Positions 58,518 through 64,000 of a stretch of 64,000 nt of DNA are shown here, one piece after another. Below the pieces are notes generated by a model. That model was not told where the DNA came from. It saw only the letters and a list, made by a program, of their open reading frames with translations, and searched no databases. Source of the stretch: Pseudoduganella flava (lineage in GTDB: Bacteria > Pseudomonadota > Gammaproteobacteria > Burkholderiales > Burkholderiaceae_D); contig NZ_VLKW01000006.1 of assembly GCF_007830495.1 (NCBI RefSeq), positions 182,095 to 246,094 of the forward strand. The letters are read 5' to 3'. Position 1 is the first letter of the stretch. The number at the start of each line of letters is the position of its first letter. A program made the translations under genes and the position numbers.

Positions 58518-58603
58518 GTCATCCGGGCCGGCGCGTATGATATTGTCGGTTGCCCGGTGACCGACCGGCCCAAACCCATCGTTCTACACAAGAGGGAAAT
58601 ACC

Positions 58604-60646
58604 TTGAAACGACACCTGTTAAGTGCATTAACGCTCGGCCTGTTGGCCGGCGTCTGCGGCGTTGCCGGCGCGGCCGACAAGGCCCCGACCAAGAACGTCG
58701 CATCCGGCATCGCGATCGAGTATGTCGACCCATCCGTGCGCGCCCAGGACGACTTCTTCGTTCATACCAACGGCAAGTGGCTGGCCACGACCGAGATCCC
58801 GGCCGACAAGTCCAGCTGGGGTTCGTTCGCCAAGCTGCGCGAGGATATCCAGCCGCAGCTGAAGAAGATCATCGAGGACGCGGCCGCCAGTGCGCAGGAC
58901 GCGGACCAGCGCAAGATCGGCGACTTCTACGCCAGCTTCATGGATGAGGCACGCGTCGAACAGCTGGGCATTGCGCCGATCAAGGACAACCTGGCCCGCA
59001 TCGGCGCCCTGACCGACAAGAAGGCGCTGCCGCAACTGCTCGCCGAGTTCAATCGCTATGGCGTGACGGCACCGATCAACTTCGGCATCCACCAGGACAA
59101 CAAGGATTCGACCAAGTACGTGGCCGACTTCTACCAGGACGGCCTGGGCCTGCCGGATCGCGACTACTACCTGAAGAAGGACGACGCGAAACTGGCCGAC
59201 GCGCTGGCGAAGTACGAGACGCACATGGCGAAGATGCTGACGCTGGCCGGCGTTGCCGATGCCGCCGCCACCGCCAAGGCGATCGTTGCGTTCGAGACGG
59301 AGATCGCGAAGATCCAGTGGAGCAAGGTCGAGCTGCGTGACCCGGTGAAGGCGTACAACAAGTACGACATCGCGAAGGTCGGCGAACTGATGCCGGGCTT
59401 CGACTGGAACGCCTACCTGGCCGCCACCGGCGTGCAGGGCAAGGTGACGTACGTGATCGTCAGCCAGCCGACCTACCTGCAGGCGCTGGACAAGGTGCTG
59501 GCCAACACGCCGATCGAAACGCTGAAGGCGTATGCGCAGTGGCACGTGATCCATGCTGCCGCACCGTACCTGTCGAAGGCGTTCGTCGACGAGAACTTCG
59601 CGTTCTACGGTACCACGCTGTCCGGCGCAACGGAGAACCGCCCGCGCTGGAAGCGTGCCGTCACCTCGACGGAAGGCGCGCTGGGCGAAGCGATCGGCAA
59701 GGTCTACGTGCAGCAGCACTTCCCGCCGGAGTACAAGGCGCGCATGGAAGTGCTCGTGAAGAACCTGCTGACCGCGTTCAAGCAGAGCATCAACACGCTG
59801 GACTGGATGACGCCGGCCACGAAGAAGGAAGCGCAAACGAAGCTGGCCAAGTTCACGACGAAGATCGGCTACCCGAACAAGTGGCGCGACTACTCGGCGC
59901 TGACGGTGAAGCGCGACGACCTGCTGGGTAACGTGCAGCGTGCCAACGAGTTCAACTACAACAAGGAATTGAACAAGCTGGGCAAACCGATCGACCGCGA
60001 CGAGTGGCTGATGACGCCGCAGACGGTCAACGCGTACTACAACCCGGAAATGAACGAGATCGTGTTCCCGGCCTCGATCCTGCAGCCGCCGTTCTTCGAT
60101 CCGAAGGCGGACGACGCGGTCAACTACGGCGGCATCGGCGGCGTGATCGGCCACGAGATCAGCCACGGCTTCGACGACCAGGGCGCGCAGTATGACGGCG
60201 ACGGCAACCTGCGCGACTGGTGGAGCCCGGCCGACCACAAGAACTTCAAGGCCAAGACGGGCCAGCTGGTGGCGCAGTACAGCGCCTTCAGCCCGCTGCC
60301 CGGCTACAACGTGAACGGCGAACTGACGCTGGGCGAGAACATCGGCGACAACTCCGGTCTCGCCGTCGCCTACAAGGCCTACAAGCTGTCGTTGAAGGGC
60401 AAGAAGGCGCCGGTGATCGACGGCCTGACGGGCGACCAGCGCTTCTACATGGGCTGGGCGCAGGTATGGCGCATGAAGATGCGCGAGCCGGCCCAGATCG
60501 TGCAGATCAAGACCGACCCGCACTCGCCTGGCCAGTTCCGCGCCAACGGCACGATGCGCAACCAGCCGGGCTTCTACGACGCCTTCAAGGTGAAGGATGG
60601 CGACAAGATGTACCTGCCGCCGAAGGAGCGTGTGATCATCTGGTAA
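58604..60646 (+). CDS. M13 family metallopeptidase (copy 2)
   Basis: The 680-residue product is highly similar to copy 1 along its whole length, with signal peptide KRHLLSALTLGLLAGVCGVAGA, zinc motif HEISH, GENIGDNSGL Glu ligand, NAYYNPEMNEIVFPASILQPPFF and C-terminal ERVIIW. The start is a TTG at 58604, seven bases after AGAGGG; the ATG of the longer frame would add 18 non-signal residues and has no site. The pair arose by tandem duplication, and each has its own terminator. Confidence 0.93.
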   Translation: MKRHLLSALTLGLLAGVCGVAGAADKAPTKNVASGIAIEYVDPSVRAQDDFFVHTNGKWLATTEIPADKSSWGSFAKLREDIQPQLKKIIEDAAASAQDADQRKIGDFYASFMDEARVEQLGIAPIKDNLARIGALTDKKALPQLLAEFNRYGVTAPINFGIHQDNKDSTKYVADFYQDGLGLPDRDYYLKKDDAKLADALAKYETHMAKMLTLAGVADAAATAKAIVAFETEIAKIQWSKVELRDPVKAYNKYDIAKVGELMPGFDWNAYLAATGVQGKVTYVIVSQPTYLQALDKVLANTPIETLKAYAQWHVIHAAAPYLSKAFVDENFAFYGTTLSGATENRPRWKRAVTSTEGALGEAIGKVYVQQHFPPEYKARMEVLVKNLLTAFKQSINTLDWMTPATKKEAQTKLAKFTTKIGYPNKWRDYSALTVKRDDLLGNVQRANEFNYNKELNKLGKPIDRDEWLMTPQTVNAYYNPEMNEIVFPASILQPPFFDPKADDAVNYGGIGGVIGHEISHGFDDQGAQYDGDGNLRDWWSPADHKNFKAKTGQLVAQYSAFSPLPGYNVNGELTLGENIGDNSGLAVAYKAYKLSLKGKKAPVIDGLTGDQRFYMGWAQVWRMKMREPAQIVQIKTDPHSPGQFRANGTMRNQPGFYDAFKVKDGDKMYLPPKERVIIW

Positions 60647-60666
60647 GCGTGCGCGCTTGACGATGC

Positions 60667-60692
60667 AAGGCCGCCAGCGTGCGGCCTTTTTT
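60667..60692 (+). terminator. Terminator after M13 peptidase copy 2
   Basis: AAGGCCGC pairs with GCGGCCTT around a six-base loop and is followed by four more T residues. Confidence 0.9.
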
Positions 60693-60716
60693 ACGCCCGC
60701 CGAAAACGTCGGGACG

Positions 60717-60741
60717 AAAAAAAACCGCCCGCAGGCGGTTC
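60717..60741 (-). terminator. Terminator of the cytochrome c gene
   Basis: On the minus strand ACCGCC pairs with GGCGGT around a TGCG-type loop, followed by a run of T residues. Confidence 0.85.
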
Positions 60742-60758
60742 TCCGGGAGGCCGGTGAA

Positions 60759-61334
60759 TCAGCCTTTCGGCGCTTCGGCCGGTGCTGCCGCGGGCGCATC
60801 GCCTGCCGGTGCGGCGGCGGAAGCGGCGGGTGCTTCCGGTTCCTTGAACTTCGCGCCGGACTGGTTCGTCATGAACACGACGGCGCGCGCCACTTCCAGG
60901 TTGTCCAGGTCCGGGTTGCCGCCCTTGGCCGGCATCGCGCGGATGCCTTCGATGGCGTGCTTGACGAGCGTGTCGTAACCCTGCGCGATACGGGCGCCCC
61001 AGGCACCGCTGTCGCCCACTTTCGGCGCACCGGCGACACCGGCACCGTGGCAAGCCTGGCAGGTCGTCGTGTAGATGGCTTCGCCCGTCTGCAGCACCTT
61101 CGGCGCGTTGGCGTCCTTGAACGTGAAGCCTTCGTCGGCGACCGGTTTCAGGCGGCCGGCGACGGCTTCGGCGGACATCGCGTCCGTGCCGGCGCCCGTC
61201 AGCTTTTGCTGGGTGACGAATTGCACCAGCAGGATGATACCGAGGATGGTGATAAGGAAGAAACCTACGACAGCTGCTACGAGTTGCTTGGGCGTCCGGA
61301 TGACGGAGACTGGTTCGTGTTGTGCGTCGCTCAT
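60759..61334 (-). CDS. Membrane-anchored class I cytochrome c (c5-like)
   Basis: The 191-residue product has one N-terminal membrane helix (about 17-40, uncleaved), a single cytochrome domain with CQACH (about 92-96) for covalent heme binding and the distal Met in IRAMPAKGG (about 133), and an Ala/Pro-rich tail from about 165. This is the short c5/c555-type electron carrier, anchored in the inner membrane and facing the periplasm. AAGGAC lies before the ATG. It is monocistronic and lies next to tRNA-Arg. Probable partner is a terminal oxidase elsewhere. Confidence 0.92.
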   Translation of the reverse strand: MSDAQHEPVSVIRTPKQLVAAVVGFFLITILGIILLVQFVTQQKLTGAGTDAMSAEAVAGRLKPVADEGFTFKDANAPKVLQTGEAIYTTTCQACHGAGVAGAPKVGDSGAWGARIAQGYDTLVKHAIEGIRAMPAKGGNPDLDNLEVARAVVFMTNQSGAKFKEPEAPAASAAAPAGDAPAAAPAEAPKG

Positions 61335-61559
61335 GATGTCCTTAGTACAAAGTCTGGCCTGCCAGTGTTAAGGGTGGGTACTTCGGTGATCCGAACGATT
61401 ATAGACGCAAAATTATTGGCTTGGAAACGATTCGGCCTCGGTGGAAATGGTTAGTTTCCCATCGGTAAGAGTGACTATTTGCATGCATGCCATGAAAAGT
61501 TGTGCTTTGACATAGACGCGCGGCACGAAAGCCGGTATCCTTCCGGTTCTCTTCCGAGT

Positions 61560-61635
61560 GCGGCTGTAGCTCAGTGGATAGAGTATTGGCCTCCGAAGCC
61601 AAGGGTCGCTGGTTCGATCCCAGCCAGCCGCACCA
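61560..61635 (+). tRNA. tRNA-Arg (anticodon CCG)
   Basis: A 76-base cloverleaf: acceptor GCGGCTG pairs with CAGCCGC, anticodon stem TTGGC/GCCAA carries loop CTCCGAA with anticodon CCG (reads CGG), T-arm GCTGG-TTCGATC-CCAGC, discriminator A and an encoded CCA. The 3' end is the usual target for integrases, and the sequence after it looks foreign. Confidence 0.96.
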
Positions 61636-61664
61636 TTTTTTCCCTTCCAATCAATAAGTTATGC

Positions 61665-61797
61665 GCTGCAATATGTTGCAGTGTTTAGCAATTTGATGCA
61701 CTTTTTGGCACACCGACTGTGCCAAACTTGTGCCAAGTTTCTCTTCTCTAATTTTTGGCACGCTCGACATGCTGCATCGCATTGCAGACTACTGCAA
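61665..61797. repeat. Pair of CTGCAA/TTGCAG inverted repeats flanking the arm cluster
   Basis: CTGCAA-TATG-TTGCAG at 61665-61680 and TTGCAG-ACTA-CTGCAA at 61782-61797 flank the TTGGCACA cluster, in mirror order. They could bind an excisionase or be replication-related; chance is not excluded. Confidence 0.35.
61702..61762. repeat. Cluster of TTGGCACA motifs after the tRNA (probable integrase arm sites)
   Basis: TTTGGCACA (61704-61712) and its complement TGTGCCAAA (61718-61726) form an inverted pair around CCGAC; a further TGTGCCAA lies at 61729-61736 and TTTTTGGCAC at 61752-61761. Such clusters next to a tRNA 3' end are typical of attachment-site arms bound by tyrosine recombinases. No integrase gene is in the window. 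Confidence 0.55.
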
Positions 61798-61799
61798 GC

Positions 61800-62262
61800 G
61801 AAGGCATAGGCACGGGTCAATTTGCCTATCTGTGCAGCCATGTGCACTGTTGTTTTCCAAAATACGCTATGATTTCAGCACCGTGCTGAGAGCGTGTGAA
61901 CGGCCCCGAGACAAAAGCAAAGCGACCAGGTAGCGTAGCCCGCAGACCTGTCGTCACGAAGCGAGGGCCACGTATCGTTCAGCAGTTCATCTTTTAAAGC
62001 GGAATGAGGATGAATAGGAAAGGATGCCTAGGCAATCGCCTGCGAGAGGCTCACCGCCGGTCAGAATGAGGCCGGAGTCAAAGTGTGAGGCTTCCAGGAG
62101 AACGGCAACATGAGGGGGACAACCCCGCTGTAGGTTTTCCATAGCGAAGTTGGTCGAGCAGCCTTTGGCGTAACGTTCTCGTCCCAACTGGAAAGCGTGC
62201 AGCCCCGCAGACTCATTCGACTCCGACGGTCTCTGACTGGTCGGGTTCGGAGACGTCTTGCC
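61800..62262. other. Non-coding stretch of the island with short hairpins
   Basis: About 460 bp with no convincing gene on either strand. Short potential hairpins are visible: GGC-AATC-GCC near 62031, CCGG-N11-CCGG near 62055, and GGGG-GACAA-CCCC near 62115. This lies directly upstream of the HTH protein and the Rep gene, where a control RNA or leader could be expected. A 93-codon minus-strand frame (61987-62268) has no supporting features. Confidence 0.35.
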
Positions 62263-62580
62263 ATGCAAACCTTACTTTCTGTTGAGCAGTTATCCGCGTG
62301 TCTTCATAAATCTGTCGCAAGCATCCGTAGCGATGTAACGCGTAATCCCCAAGCACTGCCGCCGATATGCCGGCTTCCGGGCACGAAACGCCTTTTATGG
62401 CGCACGGAAGATGTTGAATGCTGGCTCGCGAAGCATGTTCTATCCCCCCCTCCAGTGCCGGCATTGCCATTGGCTACGCCTAAACGGGGCCGCCCTCGGA
62501 AAACTGAGCAGACCACTACAGCGGCTAGCACTGCACGGCCAGCAGGCGCCTCTTCGACGCGTCGGGCCCGGGGGGCATAG
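62263..62580 (+). CDS. Small HTH protein with AT-hook-like tail
   Basis: The 105-residue product has an N-terminal helix-turn-helix (LSVEQLSACLHKSVASIRSDVTRNP...CRLPGTKRLLWRTEDVECWLAKHV) resembling AlpA/excisionase-type MerR-like domains, and a C-terminal basic motif KRGRPRK (74-80) like an AT-hook. It ends two bases before the Rep ATG, so they are one operon. A role as a copy-number regulator, excisionase or replication accessory is plausible but undecided. Confidence 0.62.
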   Translation: MQTLLSVEQLSACLHKSVASIRSDVTRNPQALPPICRLPGTKRLLWRTEDVECWLAKHVLSPPPVPALPLATPKRGRPRKTEQTTTAASTARPAGASSTRRARGA

Positions 62581-62582
62581 TC

Positions 62583-63491
62583 ATGCTGCTCGAGGATCTT
62601 TCCAAACGACTCACAGAGCGCGCACTTGTCGCAGGCTCTCGCATGCCTCCATGGCCAGAGACTGTGCGTGGCGTTCCCAATGGAGTTCTACGCTCCGCCT
62701 TGTTCGGTGCGATTGGCCGTTGTAAGCGTGCTCGGCTGGACCGGGAGCTGATTGCATCGGTTGAGGGAGTTGTAATATGGTACTCAGGGATGCAGCTCGA
62801 TCAAACTGATCTGGATGTCTGGGAAGGGATCCTGCACTTATCGCGGAATGCCGACTTAGTTCAACCAATTCAGTTTGGCGCCAGGCAATTCCTGCGGCTA
62901 ATCGGCCGCGGCGGACCCAATGGCGATAGCCTTGGGAAGGGCGATCGCAAGTGGCTCAAGAGCGTTATCACGCGGCTAGCTGGTGCAAATGTTGAGCTTC
63001 GACAGGGACCATATACCTATATCGGCTCGCTCATCAATGAGGTCCTTTTAGATGATACCAATGGACAGTATATGCTGACCCTTAATCCTCGCATGAGAGT
63101 ATTGTTCAGCCGCGACGCCTATACAGGTGTGGATTGGACAATCCGACGCAGCTTGCAGGGATATCCGTTGGCTCAGTGGCTTCACGGCTACTACTCGACA
63201 CACGCACGTCCATACCCTCTTAACGTTGATACCCTTCACTCCCTTTGCGGGAGCAAGACGGGCGCTTCGGCGAAGACGGAGATGGCAAAGGAGAGAGCCT
63301 TAAGGTGCTGGCGTACTGCGACCCTTGAGCCAGCGCTTCAATTGCTTGAGAAGGCGCACAACGATTGTGGACAATATTTCCGTAGCAAAATATCGCCTGG
63401 AGGTCTGGTGACCGTAGAACGGACACCCACTATTGCTCAGAAAAAGCACCTTCAAAAGCGCGGCCAATATCCGCTCCTGTTCGGGGGATAG
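62583..63491 (+). CDS. TrfA-type plasmid replication initiator protein
   Basis: The 302-residue product matches the TrfA family of broad-host-range plasmid initiators: PPWPETVRGVPNGVLRSALFGAIGR (about 21-45), the WYSGMQLDQTDLDVWEGILHLSR segment (about 61-83), DRKWLKSVITRLAGANVEL, and the second winged-helix part GYPLAQWLHGYYSTHARPYPLNVDTLHSLCGS. TrfA binds iterons in an origin and recruits DnaA and helicase. GC content is lower than in the flanking chromosome. It ends inside the first iteron-like repeat. The gene is intact, so replication function may be retained. Confidence 0.87.
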   Translation: MLLEDLSKRLTERALVAGSRMPPWPETVRGVPNGVLRSALFGAIGRCKRARLDRELIASVEGVVIWYSGMQLDQTDLDVWEGILHLSRNADLVQPIQFGARQFLRLIGRGGPNGDSLGKGDRKWLKSVITRLAGANVELRQGPYTYIGSLINEVLLDDTNGQYMLTLNPRMRVLFSRDAYTGVDWTIRRSLQGYPLAQWLHGYYSTHARPYPLNVDTLHSLCGSKTGASAKTEMAKERALRCWRTATLEPALQLLEKAHNDCGQYFRSKISPGGLVTVERTPTIAQKKHLQKRGQYPLLFGG

Positions 63492-63594
63492 AGTTCGCAC
63501 GGAGGGGGGACGGAATGGGCGTGTGGGGGGATAGAATGTGCGTCAAGGGGGGATAGAATTTCCAAAGTCCGGGACAGAGTCCGCATTATCCACA
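63482..63594 (+). other. Iteron array and DnaA box: candidate replication origin
   Basis: Five direct repeats with consensus GGGGGATAGAATNNGC begin near 63483, 63505, 63526, 63548 and 63569; marker bases are spaced 22, 21, 22 and 21 bp, two helical turns. The first overlaps the stop of the Rep gene; copies 2 and 5 are diverged. A perfect DnaA box TTATCCACA lies at 63586-63594. This is the canonical order of an iteron plasmid origin. Confidence 0.78.
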
Positions 63595-63599
63595 GCTCA

Positions 63600-63725
63600 T
63601 TCCACCGTAAGTCTTTGTTTTGAAAAGGACATCTTCGTCATCGAAAATCGCCTAATCGATTTAATCTTTTCTTAATCAATGGCTTCCAAATTCTCGGGTG
63701 CAACAAAAATTAAGAATTTTACTCC
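63600..63725. other. AT-rich candidate unwinding region
   Basis: The block directly after the DnaA box is AT-rich, with clustered TTTAATC / CTTAATC motifs and a run of AAAATTAAGAATTTT. It is where strand opening would be expected. No gene is visible from 63492 to 63848. Confidence 0.5.
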
Positions 63726-63848
63726 AGGGTAAAACCAGTTGATGGATAGTCGCCTCGAAAATCAGTCGTCCTGCGGCTTCAATTCTCCAAAATGAGTAGC
63801 CGTTGGCTGGCTGAGGTTAAGCTAATAATTGATTCCAAGAACTTCACC

Positions 63849-64000
63849 ATGCGCAAGACGAAATTTTGCTTTAGCTCTCCTATCGCTAACGGCGATACTC
63901 CTGTGCCCAGGGTCTCCAGCAGGGACGGGAGAGGCGTGCCGGCAGAAAATATGGACAAGTCTCTAGATGAGGTGAAGAGAGCGCCTTCAAATGCGCAGGA
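63849..64000 (+). CDS. Start of an unidentified island gene (partial)
   Basis: An ATG at 63849 opens a frame without stop to the window edge (50 codons). The N-terminal residues are MRKTKFCFSSPIANGDTPVP, followed by a polar charged stretch (MDKSLDEVKRAPSNAQ). No family is recognised and the ribosome binding site is weak. A maintenance or transfer gene of the island is possible. The call rests on the open frame alone. Confidence 0.4.
   Translation, partial: MRKTKFCFSSPIANGDTPVPRVSSRDGRGVPAENMDKSLDEVKRAPSNAQ

Noticed and set aside
61507..61541. TTGACA and TATCCT upstream of tRNA-Arg as a promoter
   Set aside because: The spacer is 23 bases, too long for a normal sigma-70 promoter.
61987..62268. 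93-codon minus-strand open frame in the island
   Set aside because: No ribosome binding site, no recognised domain, and it overlaps the start of the HTH gene on the other strand.

Overview
The window is about 64 kb of GC-rich chromosome from a betaproteobacterium, most likely an Oxalobacteraceae member of the Massilia / Pseudoduganella / Duganella type. The reasons are the PEP-CTERM surface proteins, the phasin-phaA-phaB polyhydroxybutyrate block, the hemA-prfA and minCDE-type housekeeping genes, and the many GTGTC-type intergenic hairpins. The genus is an inference from gene content; no rRNA is present to confirm it.

Layout. Positions 1-4060 hold an MgtC-type membrane protein, a DUF924 protein, a Rossmann/DUF2520 protein, a hypothetical protein, a small molybdopterin-fold protein and an AlkB-type dioxygenase. 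Positions 4274-11835 hold a small outer-membrane barrel and three tandem PEP-CTERM genes on the minus strand: two full-length 992-residue Gly/Asn-repeat proteins with a decayed copy between them. Positions 12141-18875 carry ettA, a lipoprotein, rarD, a YjaB-like acetyltransferase, kup and an FKBP lipoprotein. Positions 18930-26041 form a regulated export unit: a MacB-like permease, its ATPase and a periplasmic adaptor on the minus strand, facing a sigma-54 response regulator and histidine kinase on the plus strand. A consensus sigma-54 promoter and a pair of palindromic activator sites lie between them.

Positions 26281-35925 contain elaA-like, ohr, an HDAC-family gene that lacks key catalytic residues, gshA, prmC, dsbB, an ArsR/SRPBCC pair with two visible operators, prfA, hemA and an orphan response regulator. 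Positions 36129-42401 contain a small membrane protein, minC-minD-minE, the divergent metE/metR pair and a phasin gene with an FNR-type promoter. Positions 42463-53710 contain phaA, phaB, a D-amino-acid deaminase-like enzyme, prolyl aminopeptidase, small hypothetical proteins, a FadH-like reductase, a YbaL-type antiporter and a KAS III-like synthase. Positions 53867-61334 contain ctpA, a Gly-rich periplasmic protein, two tandem M13 metallopeptidases and a cytochrome c.

At 61560 there is a tRNA-Arg(CCG). The sequence after it changes character: lower GC, repeated TTGGCACA motifs, a long non-coding stretch, a small HTH/AT-hook protein and a TrfA-type plasmid replication initiator. Directly after the initiator come five iteron-like repeats phased at 21-22 bp, a perfect DnaA box and an AT-rich block. 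This looks like one end of an integrated, plasmid-derived element that still has a recognisable replication origin. It is the most unusual part of the window.

Start sites were re-chosen from ribosome binding sites and family N-termini where the longest open frame was clearly over-extended. Rare GTG or TTG starts are noted where they occur.
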